Source of the DNA: Sulfuricurvum sp.
GTDB taxonomy: Bacteria > Campylobacterota > Campylobacteria > Campylobacterales > Sulfurimonadaceae
Length of the DNA: 51,267 nt
Direction of reading: 5' to 3'
NCBI RefSeq assembly: GCF_028713855.1
Contig: NZ_JAQTNN010000019.1
Span: forward strand, 1-51,267
The notes beneath the pieces are model-generated. The model had not been told where the DNA came from, made no database searches, and was given only the letters and a program-made list of their open reading frames with translations. Every line of letters starts with the position of its first letter. The first letter of the stretch is position 1. Position numbers and translations under genes: made by a program. This document shows positions 32,878-42,084 of the stretch, piece by piece.

Positions 32878-35800
32878 AGAATTTTAACCTCTCAGAATGG
32901 GCGGTAACGCACGCTCAAATGGTACTTTTTCTCATTATTGTTACGTTGATTGCCGGAATTGTATCGTTTACCAAGCTAGGTAGATCGGAAGATCCGAATT
33001 TTAATGTACCCGTCATGACAATCGTGGTGGCATGGCCAGGGGCTACCGCTCAAGAGGTTCAAGACCAAGTGATCAATCGTATCGAGCGTAAAATGCAACA
33101 GTTGGAGCACATTGACAATATACGCTCCTATTCACGTCAAGGTTATGGGGCAATAACCTTGTGGATGAAGGGGGGAACTAGTAAAAAAGATTTGGATGAA
33201 TCATGGTATCAGGCACGAAAGAAAATTTCGGATGTGCGTCACGAGTTCCCAGCAGGTGTACGCGGACCATTCTATAATGACGAATACAATGATGTCTACA
33301 GCGTCCTGTATGCTCTTAGCGCGCCTGAGCTGCGTATGCCAGAGATGCATGATACTGCCGAAGAGATTAAACGTCAGTTACAGAGCGTAGCAGGAGTCAA
33401 CAAGGTCGATATTTTGGGCAAACAGGGAGAACGTGTTTTTGTTGAAGTTTCTACACGTCATCTTGCCGCGTTAGGAGTGACCCCCAATGTGATTTTCGAT
33501 GCATTGACGCATCAAAATATGGTGACACCCTCAGGCTCAATCGATACCGACAATGATCGCGTAGAGGTTCGAATCGACGGTACATTACATAATGCTAAAG
33601 ATGTGGCCAACGTGAGTATTCAAGTCGGCGGCAAACTGATGAAGCTCTCTGATGTAGCTACCGTCCGTACGGGCTCTGAGGACCCTCAGAGTTTTACTAT
33701 ACGTCGTAACGGCGAATCTGTTTTAGCCATCGGTGTGACGATGAAACACAATGGTAATATCCTAGATTTAGGCTCGGCACTGGATAAGCGTATGGAGACG
33801 ATACAAAAGCAATTACCGTTAGGGGTGCATATTGAAAAATATTCGGATCAGCCCCATATTGTCGAGGAATCAGTTTGGGAGTTTGAACGCTCTTTTCTTG
33901 AGGCGTTAGCCATCGTTCTAGCCGTTTCATTTCTCTTTCTTGGTTTTCGTACAGGGATTGTCGTTGCGGTTTCGGTACCGCTTGTGTTGGGGCTCGTTGC
34001 CATCATCATGTATGCAAATGGCTGGAGTTTGGATCGTATCTCATTGGGTGCACTGATCATCGCATTAGGACTGTTGGTCGATGATGCAATCATAGCCGTG
34101 GAGATGATGGTGGTCAAACTCGAAGAAGGATGGGACCGATTAAGCGCCGCTACGGCAGCTTACAGCTCTACTGCTTTTCCTATGCTCACCGGCACATTGG
34201 TTACAGTGGCAGGTTTTATGCCGGTCGGTTTTGCCAAATCAATCGCCGGCGAATATGCGGGGGGAATCTTTTGGATTGTTGGAGTGGCACTTATTGCTTC
34301 ATGGTTCGTTGCGGTTATCTTCACCCCCTATCTAGGGACGATACTGCTACCATCCTACCAAGCGTCATCCCATTCGGATAATCTTTATGATCGCCCCATC
34401 TATGCAAAGCTGCGCCGTGTTGTCGAATGGAGTGTGGTACGACGTTGGTGGGTACTGGGAGCCACATTAGGGATATTTGGACTCGCCGGTGCAGGGATGC
34501 TTTTGGTTCAACAACAGTTTTTCCCTACGGCTTCACGATCCGAACTATTGGTAGAGTTTCGATTGCGGGAAGGTTCTTCTTTTGAAGCTACACAAAAACA
34601 AGTATTGCGGATGGAGAAAATACTCAAAAGTGATTCTGAGATAGCCGGATTTAGCGCCTATACTGGAGCAGGAACCCCTAAGTTTTACTTATCGATTTCT
34701 CCTGAACTTCCAAGTCCCTCATACGCACAGTTTGTGATTAACACACGTGGTCTCGATCAGCGAGAACACGTACGTAAGCGGCTTATGGAACTCTTTGAAA
34801 AAAACGAAGCTTTCCCGAATGTACGAGCACGTGTCCTTCGGCTCGAATTTGGTCCTCCGGTAGGTTTCCCTGTACAGTTTAGAGTAATGGGGCAAGATAC
34901 ACAAAAAGTGCGTGAAATCGCCTATCAAGTTCGAGATATTGTCCGAAAAAGCCCACTGGTAAAAGATACACAACTGGACTGGAATGAACAAGTCCGTTCT
35001 CTAAAAGTACAGGTTGATCAGGATAAAGCACGCTTATTGGGTCTCAGTAACGAGGATATTCAAAATATTGTTCAAACCGTATCGAATGGTGCAACCGTAA
35101 CTCAGATTCGTCGTAATGAAGAACTCGTTGATGTCGTGGTACGTGCAACACCTCAAGAGCGTTTATCCATCGAACAGCTAGGGGACATTCAGCTTTTCTC
35201 ACATACAGGTGCGGTGATTCCACTCTCACAAGTGGCTAAAATTGAGCCCACATTTGAGGAGCCGGTATTGTGGCGCCGTGATCGGGATATGTCTCTGACA
35301 GTACGTAGTGATCTCATCGATGGTATCCAAGGTCCTTATGCAACAACAAAAATCATGCCATCACTCCAGCCGCTAATCGATAGCCTCCCATCAGGCTACC
35401 GCATCGAAGCAGGCGGGGCTATTGAGGAGAGTGACAAGGCAAACAAAGCACTCTTTGCTATTTTTCCGGCAATGTTTGCCGTTATGCTGCTGTTGTTAAT
35501 GATTCAACTACAGAGATTTTCTTTGATGTTTATGGTCTTTATGACTGCCCCATTAGGACTCATAGGAGTAGTTCCGGCACTGCTCATCTTTAATGCCCCA
35601 TTCGGTTTCGTGGCACTGCTAGGAGTGATTGCACTAGGGGGGATGATTATGCGTAACTCCCTAATTTTGGTCGATCAGATAGAGCAAGATATTGAACGAG
35701 GTGTCCCTGCATGGAGCGCAATCATCGAAGCCACCGTACGACGTGCCCGTCCTGTTGTACTAACGGCCGCTGCTGCTATCCTCGCAATGATTCCACTTAC

Positions 35801-35927
35801 CCACAGCGTATTTTGGGGACCTATGGCGATAGCAATCATGGGTGGTCTCATTGTTGCGACAGCACTCACCCTTGTATTTGTTCCGGCTTTGTACGCGGCA
35901 TGGTTTAAGGTGCATCCATCAGTATAA
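32874..35927 (+). CDS. RND multidrug efflux transporter (HAE1 type)
   Basis: A 1017-residue inner-membrane RND pump. It has an N-terminal helix, large periplasmic loops (GRSEDPNFNVPVMTIVVAWPG), and the TM4 aspartates in LGLLVDDAIIAVEMM that relay protons in HAE1-type drug pumps; metal pumps of the CzcA type have a different TM4 motif. The C-terminal half repeats the pattern with MRNSLILVDQIEQDIERG. It exports hydrophobic or organic compounds through the adaptor and OprM-like channel. About 20 bases after the stop lies a structured stretch (35938-35984). Confidence 0.95.
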   Translation: MKNFNLSEWAVTHAQMVLFLIIVTLIAGIVSFTKLGRSEDPNFNVPVMTIVVAWPGATAQEVQDQVINRIERKMQQLEHIDNIRSYSRQGYGAITLWMKGGTSKKDLDESWYQARKKISDVRHEFPAGVRGPFYNDEYNDVYSVLYALSAPELRMPEMHDTAEEIKRQLQSVAGVNKVDILGKQGERVFVEVSTRHLAALGVTPNVIFDALTHQNMVTPSGSIDTDNDRVEVRIDGTLHNAKDVANVSIQVGGKLMKLSDVATVRTGSEDPQSFTIRRNGESVLAIGVTMKHNGNILDLGSALDKRMETIQKQLPLGVHIEKYSDQPHIVEESVWEFERSFLEALAIVLAVSFLFLGFRTGIVVAVSVPLVLGLVAIIMYANGWSLDRISLGALIIALGLLVDDAIIAVEMMVVKLEEGWDRLSAATAAYSSTAFPMLTGTLVTVAGFMPVGFAKSIAGEYAGGIFWIVGVALIASWFVAVIFTPYLGTILLPSYQASSHSDNLYDRPIYAKLRRVVEWSVVRRWWVLGATLGIFGLAGAGMLLVQQQFFPTASRSELLVEFRLREGSSFEATQKQVLRMEKILKSDSEIAGFSAYTGAGTPKFYLSISPELPSPSYAQFVINTRGLDQREHVRKRLMELFEKNEAFPNVRARVLRLEFGPPVGFPVQFRVMGQDTQKVREIAYQVRDIVRKSPLVKDTQLDWNEQVRSLKVQVDQDKARLLGLSNEDIQNIVQTVSNGATVTQIRRNEELVDVVVRATPQERLSIEQLGDIQLFSHTGAVIPLSQVAKIEPTFEEPVLWRRDRDMSLTVRSDLIDGIQGPYATTKIMPSLQPLIDSLPSGYRIEAGGAIEESDKANKALFAIFPAMFAVMLLLLMIQLQRFSLMFMVFMTAPLGLIGVVPALLIFNAPFGFVALLGVIALGGMIMRNSLILVDQIEQDIERGVPAWSAIIEATVRRARPVVLTAAAAILAMIPLTHSVFWGPMAIAIMGGLIVATALTLVFVPALYAAWFKVHPSV

Positions 35928-35937
35928 TGCATCTGAA

Positions 35938-35984
35938 CTTAGGGTCACTCCACTTTATGCTGACCATAATGATGGGATGACCCC
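35938..35984 (-). repeat. Structured stretch resembling a Tn3-type end
   Basis: Read on the minus strand it begins GGGGTCATCCCA and ends GACCCTAAG, the GGGG...TAAG pattern of Tn3-family terminal repeats, though at 47 bp it is longer than usual. AGGGTCA and TGACCCCT inside it also form a long-loop hairpin, so it may instead act as a terminator for the RND operon. No matching partner was found in the window. Confidence 0.3.
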
Positions 35985-36025
35985 TTAATACTAAAGATCA
36001 TTATTTTAAAATAATATGGAAAACA

Positions 36026-36147
36026 AGTGTTTTCCGTACACTATCCCCTACCCTACTTTTAAAGCCCAAAAAGTTGTGATATTCCCTACGAAAAACACTG
36101 TCGGAATGATATAATAGCCGGATACTAAAAATTGAGGTTTTCCGACA
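36026..36147. promoter_or_regulatory. Dyads before the orphan serine recombinase (res/operator candidate)
   Basis: AGTGTTTTCCG at 36026 pairs with CGAAAAACACT at 36089. TGTCGGAA at 36099 pairs with TTCCGACA ending at the start codon (36147), flanking a TATAAT box at 36110. A 16-bp AT palindrome lies just before, at 36000-36015. The nested arrangement fits binding sites for the recombinase itself, combining recombination site and autoregulation. Confidence 0.5.
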
Positions 36148-36710
36148 TGCTAATAGGATATATGCGAGTATCAACTGATGGTGATCGCCAAAGTACAGAT
36201 TTACAACGTGATGCATTGATGAGTGCTGGCGTAGATGCAAGAAATATATTTGAAGATAAAGCCTCTGGTTCCAAAGATGACCGTGTAGGTTTGGCCAAAG
36301 CTTTAGATTATGTTAAAGAGGGTGACACTCTCGTTGTTTGGAAACTGGATCGATTAGGACGTTCCCTACCACACTTAATCGAAATCGTTTCACAACTCAA
36401 ATCCAAAGGTGTCGGATTCAAATCTCTAACTGAAGGAATGGATACCTCAAGTCCCTCAGGTGAATTACTCTTTCATGTTTTCGGTGCACTCGCTCAGTTT
36501 GAACGTTCGCTCATCCAAGAACGTGTTAATGCCGGATTAGCAGCGGCGCGAAAAAGAGGACGAATTGGTGGACGACCGCGAGCGATTTCGAAAGAGAAGA
36601 TGGCTGCTATTTTGGAGGCATTGAATAATGGGATGTCTAAAGCGGCAGTGTGTCGAACATTTGAAGTGAAGCGGTCAACCTTGATTGATGCATTAAATAG
36701 AAAATTATGA
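36147..36710 (+). CDS. Serine recombinase (resolvase/invertase family), orphan
   Basis: A 187-residue small serine recombinase: YMRVSTDG with the nucleophile serine, VVWKLDRLGRSLPHLIEI, and a C-terminal helix-turn-helix (MSKAAVCRTFEVKRSTL). ATG 36147 follows GAGG; the longer TTG start at 36132 is less likely. It is related to, but clearly distinct from, the transposon resolvase at 28179. No transposase is adjacent. It ends by overlapping the convergent XRE gene by six bases. It may mark the border of the defence island or be a relic of another Tn3-type element. Confidence 0.92.
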   Translation: MLIGYMRVSTDGDRQSTDLQRDALMSAGVDARNIFEDKASGSKDDRVGLAKALDYVKEGDTLVVWKLDRLGRSLPHLIEIVSQLKSKGVGFKSLTEGMDTSSPSGELLFHVFGALAQFERSLIQERVNAGLAAARKRGRIGGRPRAISKEKMAAILEALNNGMSKAAVCRTFEVKRSTLIDALNRKL

Positions 36711-36947
36711 AATCTCAAAAAATTTACACACATCAATATCTAGTGCGATTGAGATTTTATGTAATTGTTCAATATTAAAATGTTTTCTTTTCCCAATTTC
36801 ACCAAGTGAAATAATGGTCGTTGCACTATGTCCAATAGCTTGTGATAATTCTATTTGTGACATTCGCTTCAATTCTCGATATTTTTTTACATTCTCACCA
36901 ATTTTGATGTGTAATTCTTCAATTGATAATTGATTTCTTTCTGACAT
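36705..36947 (-). CDS. XRE-family regulator of the dnd operon
   Basis: An 80-residue single-domain Cro/CI-type helix-turn-helix protein (IGENVKKYRELKRMSQIELSQAIGHSATTIISLGEIGKRKHFNIEQL). ATG 36947 has GGAAG upstream; the TTG at 36962 is discarded. It diverges from dndC across about 185 bases. A CTTCC-NATA-GGAA palindrome overlaps its ribosome site, and a second copy lies before dndC. It probably represses itself and the phosphorothioation operon, limiting toxic or costly modification. Confidence 0.88.
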   Translation of the reverse strand: MSERNQLSIEELHIKIGENVKKYRELKRMSQIELSQAIGHSATTIISLGEIGKRKHFNIEQLHKISIALDIDVCKFFEIS

Positions 36948-36955
36948 GTATTTAA

Positions 36956-36968
36956 CTTCCAATAGGAA
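36956..36968. promoter_or_regulatory. XRE operator, copy 1
   Basis: CTTCCAATAGGAA, an imperfect palindrome covering the ribosome site of the XRE gene. It matches the palindrome at 37011-37024. Confidence 0.65.
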
Positions 36969-37010
36969 TTATTTTGTTCTAAGTTTATAACAGTTATGAT
37001 TTACAATCAA

Positions 37011-37024
37011 CTTCCGATAGGAAG
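37011..37024. promoter_or_regulatory. XRE operator, copy 2 (dnd side)
   Basis: CTTCCGATAGGAAG, a near-perfect palindrome 55 bases (about five helical turns) from copy 1. The pair frames the divergent promoter region between the XRE gene and dndC. Confidence 0.65.
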
Positions 37025-37132
37025 CTACAATGAATTATAATTGGATGAAGAAAAGTTCAAATGATTGAGAATAAATTCGCGAATTTTTGGTTAAATCGAT
37101 ATAATCACAACAATAATAAAGGTGTGAATTTT

Positions 37133-38455
37133 ATGGATCAATTAACTGAAAAAATTACTACTATCAAACGTCATCTAAAAGAAGAATTTCTTACAGATAC
37201 CCGGCCTTGGGTAGTAACATTTTCGGGAGGGAAAGATTCTACAACTGTTTTACATCTCGTTGTTGACATGCTTCTTGAAATGAAAAAAGAAGGTATCGTA
37301 CAGACCAAAAAGGTGTATGTAGTTTCTTCTGATACTGGTGTTGAGATGCCTTTGATTGAAGATTACGCAGGTAATAAGCTCGATCAAATTCGAAAATTTG
37401 CCGAAAAAGAAAATTTAGATATTCACGTAGAAAAACTTTCACCTAAAGTGACCGAAAGTTTTTGGACACTTCTTTTAGGTAAAGGCTACCCCTCCCCAAA
37501 TCAAACCTTTAGATGGTGTACAGATAGAATGAAAATTCGTCCAGCAACTACTTTTTTAAAAGGTTTGTCTGATCAAAATATATCAATTTTGATGTTACTT
37601 GGTGTGCGAAGCGATGAATCTGCTTCGCGTGCAGCATCTATTGAAAGACGAGATGATAACTTTAGAGGTTATTCTATGCATCCAGATATACCTAATGCTT
37701 TTGTCTACTCACCTATCAAAGATTGGACAAATGCTGAAGTATGGACTTTTTTGAGTAAGTACCCTGCCCCATGGGGCAAACATGATGACATGATGGTTCT
37801 TTATGACAAAGGTTCAGGGGAAGGTGATTGTAACGTTGCTTTAAATCCTGAAGCGGCCACTTGTGGAAAAACACGTTTTGGTTGTTGGGTATGTACTGTT
37901 GTCACTAAAGACAAGTCTATGGACAATATGCTCAAGAACCCTGAAGATCAGTGGATGAAACCATTACATAACTTTCGTAATCTTCTTGAGGACTATAGAG
38001 ATCCTGAAAGCGGAAAACGTCAGCCACGACGCAGAAATGGTCAAAAATCTATTGGCCCATTCAAACTCCAAACACGTAAAGAATTACTAGAGAAACTCTT
38101 AGAAACAGAACAAAAACTCAAACTTGAACTTGCCGGTAAAACACTAATCAAAGATGAAGAGATCATTCAGATTCAAGAAGAGTGGCTGAATGATGGTGAT
38201 TTTTTTGAAAGCGCTATTAAACTAGCAAAATCATATGGTCGCAATGTTCCTTATCAATCTGTTAAAGCATTCAATCAAGACGAACAAGAGTATATTGACA
38301 GTCTGTGTCATGAACACAATATCAATAAAGAATTAATCGATCATATCATGCAATGTGAACATTCATACAGACACCATAGTATCAGAGCTAAGGCCTTTGG
38401 AGAATTTGAGACTATCATCGAACGTTTCGCAAAAGGACAATTAAATGAGATTTAA
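37133..38455 (+). CDS. dndC: DNA phosphorothioation sulfurtransferase DndC
   Basis: A 440-residue PAPS-reductase-family protein. The ATP-pyrophosphatase P-loop is FSGGKDSTTVL (residues 30-40). RWCTDRMKI and the cluster of cysteines in CNVALNPEAATCGKTRFGCWVC are consistent with the iron-sulfur cluster of DndC. It activates the DNA backbone and delivers sulfur to replace a non-bridging oxygen in DNA phosphate, with DndD and DndE. ATG 37133 follows AAGGTG; an ATG at 37061 in the same frame would add 24 residues. No dndA cysteine desulfurase is present, so a chromosomal IscS probably supplies sulfur. Confidence 0.93.
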   Translation: MDQLTEKITTIKRHLKEEFLTDTRPWVVTFSGGKDSTTVLHLVVDMLLEMKKEGIVQTKKVYVVSSDTGVEMPLIEDYAGNKLDQIRKFAEKENLDIHVEKLSPKVTESFWTLLLGKGYPSPNQTFRWCTDRMKIRPATTFLKGLSDQNISILMLLGVRSDESASRAASIERRDDNFRGYSMHPDIPNAFVYSPIKDWTNAEVWTFLSKYPAPWGKHDDMMVLYDKGSGEGDCNVALNPEAATCGKTRFGCWVCTVVTKDKSMDNMLKNPEDQWMKPLHNFRNLLEDYRDPESGKRQPRRRNGQKSIGPFKLQTRKELLEKLLETEQKLKLELAGKTLIKDEEIIQIQEEWLNDGDFFESAIKLAKSYGRNVPYQSVKAFNQDEQEYIDSLCHEHNINKELIDHIMQCEHSYRHHSIRAKAFGEFETIIERFAKGQLNEI

Positions 38456-40424
38456 GTCCATTGCTATAGAAAACTTATTTTCATACCATGGAAAAATTAG
38501 TTTTGATTTCAATAATGACAAGCAGCCAATTACCCTTATTATTGGTGAAAATGGGTTTGGTAAAACATCTTTTATAAACTCAATCAAGCTTGCCTTGCAC
38601 GGCATTTCTAAAGATCTTTTGCAAATAGGTGCACAGAGTTTAACCAAATCAGAGTTCGTACTAGGCAGCAAACATAAAAACTTTAGTGGAATGTTGAATC
38701 GAAATGCAAAAGCAGCCGGTCATACTACGGCTAAAGTGGTAGTCGAGATAGATGAAGGTGACTTGTTTACAGTTGAAAGAGTTTTCAAGTTTGATGAAAA
38801 AAGCTATACCGAAACACTTTTTCTACGTGATGAAGAAGGTTCGATTTTTGCTCAAGACAGTGAGGCCCAAGATATCATTAATTCAAAGCTTTCACCCACA
38901 ATGGCACAGTTCTTCTTTTTTGATGGAGAAAAGGTGCAAACCATTGCTGATTTTTCTCATGAAGAGTTTACCAAAATGCTCGAAGATGTACTTGAACTTG
39001 ATATCTATGATCAAATGATCAAGGACTCAGAATCAATCATTCGTAAGATTACCAAGAACGAATTAGATAGTAATCTTCAAGAAGAAGTGGAAGCCAAATT
39101 TACAAAACTGACCGAACTATCACAAGAAATTGAAGATAAGAAAGAAAAACTTAAATATGAGCAAAAAACAGTTTTGCGAGAGCTTAATACCACACTAAAA
39201 CAAGTAGAAAGTAAATTAGGAAAACTAAAAAGTAAATTCACTCATGCAATTGCCAATGCCAAAGAAAAACATACTAAATTACTTGAAGATAAAAAAGTTT
39301 TGACTGATTTTTTGAAGCAAGCCACACTCGTCCAACTTCCTTTGCTACTCAATAAAACTCTTGCTCAAAAAGTCTTACATGATATTGATGAAAACTATCG
39401 AGGCAAAATTCAAATTGATACCGACCTTTTAGCTCAAAAGAAATCTGCTTTACTTGCCTTGCTTGACTCTGAAGATACTAAAGTGTCAGCAGCCTTTGAT
39501 AAGGTATTTTCTGCAACCAGCGAGAATCAAAGTGTATTATTCGCCGATCCATACCGTATAGAAAAACAATATGACTCATTATCTAAAATAGAATTATCGA
39601 AGCTCTTAAAATCCTTGTCAGACAACAGACTTGCAATCATTGCAATAACTAAAGAGTTACATGGATTAGAAGAACAGCAAATAAACGAACTAAAAGATGC
39701 TGAATCGGATCGAATAAAAGAAAAAGATTTATTAAAAAATATCGGGCATCAAGAGGCCATCTGTGAAGCGTTAGAAATACAAATCAACGAGCTAACTGAA
39801 ACACATAAAACACTCAAAAGTGAATATGATAGACTAACTATTGTTGAACATCAGCATGAGCTTACTCAGAAAAAGATTAATACCCTAAATGCAGTTATCA
39901 ATGTTGCTCGTCAAATGAAAAGTAAAATTAAAAAAGACAAGCGTCTATCTTTAGAAAAAACGATCAATGAAAAATTTTCTAAATTAAGAAAAGATGGTTA
40001 TGAAGCTGATCACATCCGTTTAGACGAAGACTTCAACATCAACATTTACGATAAAGATAATAAAGCGATGGATATTTTATCAAGTTCCTCAGGACAAAAA
40101 CAAATCATTGCTACAGCACTCATCTGGGGTATATCAGAATACATCCCTGAAGAGATCCCTATGGTAATCGATACACCATTAGGTCGTTTGGATGAAAACA
40201 ATCAAACCCGTATTCTCAATGAATTTTACCCTAATGCTTCAAATCAGGTCATAATCTTGCCGACTCCAAGTGAACTCAGACATGAAGGCTTTCAACACTT
40301 AAAAGAGCATATAGAGCAAGTTTATATATTAAGTAACGCTGGTTCTGCTACAACAATTACAGAAGCTTCTATAGAAAATATCATCCTATCCAAACAGCAT
40401 AAAAATCAGGAGTTAGTCAAATGA
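38445..40424 (+). CDS. dndD: DNA phosphorothioation ATPase DndD
   Basis: A 659-residue SMC/Rad50-like ATPase: Walker A IGENGFGKTSF near residue 35, FFFFDGEKVQTIADF, a long coiled-coil middle (residues about 200-510), signature SSSSGQKQI, and Walker B VIDTPLGRLDEN. DndD supplies ATP-driven DNA nicking or structural change during sulfur insertion. It overlaps dndC by 11 bases and dndE by four. All ATPase motifs look intact. Confidence 0.95.
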   Translation: MRFKSIAIENLFSYHGKISFDFNNDKQPITLIIGENGFGKTSFINSIKLALHGISKDLLQIGAQSLTKSEFVLGSKHKNFSGMLNRNAKAAGHTTAKVVVEIDEGDLFTVERVFKFDEKSYTETLFLRDEEGSIFAQDSEAQDIINSKLSPTMAQFFFFDGEKVQTIADFSHEEFTKMLEDVLELDIYDQMIKDSESIIRKITKNELDSNLQEEVEAKFTKLTELSQEIEDKKEKLKYEQKTVLRELNTTLKQVESKLGKLKSKFTHAIANAKEKHTKLLEDKKVLTDFLKQATLVQLPLLLNKTLAQKVLHDIDENYRGKIQIDTDLLAQKKSALLALLDSEDTKVSAAFDKVFSATSENQSVLFADPYRIEKQYDSLSKIELSKLLKSLSDNRLAIIAITKELHGLEEQQINELKDAESDRIKEKDLLKNIGHQEAICEALEIQINELTETHKTLKSEYDRLTIVEHQHELTQKKINTLNAVINVARQMKSKIKKDKRLSLEKTINEKFSKLRKDGYEADHIRLDEDFNINIYDKDNKAMDILSSSSGQKQIIATALIWGISEYIPEEIPMVIDTPLGRLDENNQTRILNEFYPNASNQVIILPTPSELRHEGFQHLKEHIEQVYILSNAGSATTITEASIENIILSKQHKNQELVK

Positions 40425-40834
40425 GAACGACTATATATACTGAAGAAAACTTACCACGTATTGCAAGATTATTGGGCTTTGAAAACGAACCTAAATGGCT
40501 GACAATTCGTTTTGCTATTTCAATTTCTTTAGCCTTAGAAGAGCCTATTAACTTAGATGAAAAAATAGATTTCACCAGTGGGAAAATCTATAGCTGGGAT
40601 GTTATTACCGGCAAAGGGAAAAATGAGTTTCATGGAGATCAAGCAGACTATCATGATCTCATAGGCGTCATTGTTGCAAATGCCAACGATCAGCAGTTAA
40701 AAAGCGATAAAGAATTTGAAAAAGCATTAGAATATCACAGCGAAAGAGGCTTTAGTATTTTAGCCTCTTCACTTCGTGATAATAGTGATGTGTTTGAATG
40801 GCTGAGTCAAGAGTTTATTATGAATAATAAGTAA
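40421..40834 (+). CDS. dndE: DNA phosphorothioation protein DndE
   Basis: A 137-residue protein of the DndE family. It starts with MRTTIYTEENLPRIARLLGF and contains FAISISLALEEP and HDLIGVIVANAN; the family forms tetramers that bind nicked DNA in the modification complex. Its ATG overlaps the dndD stop (ATGA). It converges on the DGQHR gene five bases away. The order dndC-dndD-dndE is the standard one. Confidence 0.9.
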   Translation: MRTTIYTEENLPRIARLLGFENEPKWLTIRFAISISLALEEPINLDEKIDFTSGKIYSWDVITGKGKNEFHGDQADYHDLIGVIVANANDQQLKSDKEFEKALEYHSERGFSILASSLRDNSDVFEWLSQEFIMNNK

Positions 40835-40839
40835 CCTTA

Positions 40840-42084
40840 TTATTCTATTGCTAAGACCTTTTTATATGCTTCGATTTCATTTTCTTTAATATCTAGCTCA
40901 TGAATTTTTTTCAAATGACAAGCAAATAACATAGATTTTTTAACTCGTGCTCTAACCTTACTTTGAATACCAAAAAAATCATCATTAAAGTTTATTCTTT
41001 CAGAATATTGGAGTAAATCTAGAAAAAATTCTTCTGTATATGGATAATTGATACCTTTAAAAATAATGACTTCTTTTAATACATCAAATAAAGCTTGGAT
41101 ACCTAATGTTTTATTAAATATTGAATAATTTCGTACCCATAATATTTTATCTACGGCTTTTAGATAATTCAATATTAGATTATAAAGCGTTTTATCCTTA
41201 TTTTCAAGATACATCCGTCTAAGTGGAGCAGCTGAATCTGCTAGCAATAAACGGTTGCGTCCTTCTTTTAATGTTTTAGTATGTAATTCAATTCTATCTT
41301 TTTTCGGGTTTGTTGTAATTAATGATAATATTCCATCAATAACAGATGCCATTGAAATTGAGGTTTCATTCTCCATCTCTGCAATACCAAGCCGTAGCTT
41401 ATTGTGTAATGGAGAATCTTCATTTTGAGTAAGTATTCTTGCAAAATACACAGCTAATGTTTCTGGAGACCAAGCATATGATTTTCCAACATCCATATCA
41501 AATTGAAATAAATTGTAAGCTAAATTCTTATCAACTTTTTGCTGATTCATATTGATAGTTGTAAATATTTGAGCATGATATGGAATTGGAAGATCTAGGA
41601 AAATAGAGCAGACCAAAGGCATATCATTTAGTTTTGAATTTTCTAATCCAAACACTCTATGTTGACCATCAATAATAGATGCCAACCGATCTTCACTTGG
41701 TATGATTAAAGTATAACATTCACTCTCACCTTTTTCAATAAACCACTGCTTATTTGTATCTTCATTTAATGTGCCATCAACATTATAATTTGCTCCCAAT
41801 ATAATAGAGTTTGGGAATCCAGCATCAACCGTTTCTGAATATTTTCTAATTTCTTCAAGACGTGAGGTTTTTTTTACTCGTTGTGTCCCAGATAGTTTGT
41901 CAAGAATTGTTCCTAAAAAAGTATCTTCATGCTTTGCTTTTTTATTATCTTCATCATCATTTAAAATTCGTGCTTCAACTACATAGCTTACTTTTAGAAT
42001 TAAAGAAGCTGGTAGAGAAGTAATATAAAACTCTCCTAATGGTTGCTTTACTCTTATTGCAGGTACTTTTATTGGAAATTTCAT
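40840..42084 (-). CDS. dndB: DGQHR-domain protein (DndB-like)
   Basis: A 414-residue protein with the defining motif IIDGQHRVFGL and the preceding FIEKGESECYTLIIPSEDRLAS. The fold is ParB/DndB-like. DndB regulates and modulates phosphorothioation in classical systems. Here it is encoded opposite dndCDE, after a membrane protein gene which it overlaps by four bases (ATGA). Members of the DGQHR family also occur outside Dnd systems, so the gene symbol is a best guess from context. Confidence 0.75.
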   Translation of the reverse strand: MKFPIKVPAIRVKQPLGEFYITSLPASLILKVSYVVEARILNDDEDNKKAKHEDTFLGTILDKLSGTQRVKKTSRLEEIRKYSETVDAGFPNSIILGANYNVDGTLNEDTNKQWFIEKGESECYTLIIPSEDRLASIIDGQHRVFGLENSKLNDMPLVCSIFLDLPIPYHAQIFTTINMNQQKVDKNLAYNLFQFDMDVGKSYAWSPETLAVYFARILTQNEDSPLHNKLRLGIAEMENETSISMASVIDGILSLITTNPKKDRIELHTKTLKEGRNRLLLADSAAPLRRMYLENKDKTLYNLILNYLKAVDKILWVRNYSIFNKTLGIQALFDVLKEVIIFKGINYPYTEEFFLDLLQYSERINFNDDFFGIQSKVRARVKKSMLFACHLKKIHELDIKENEIEAYKKVLAIE

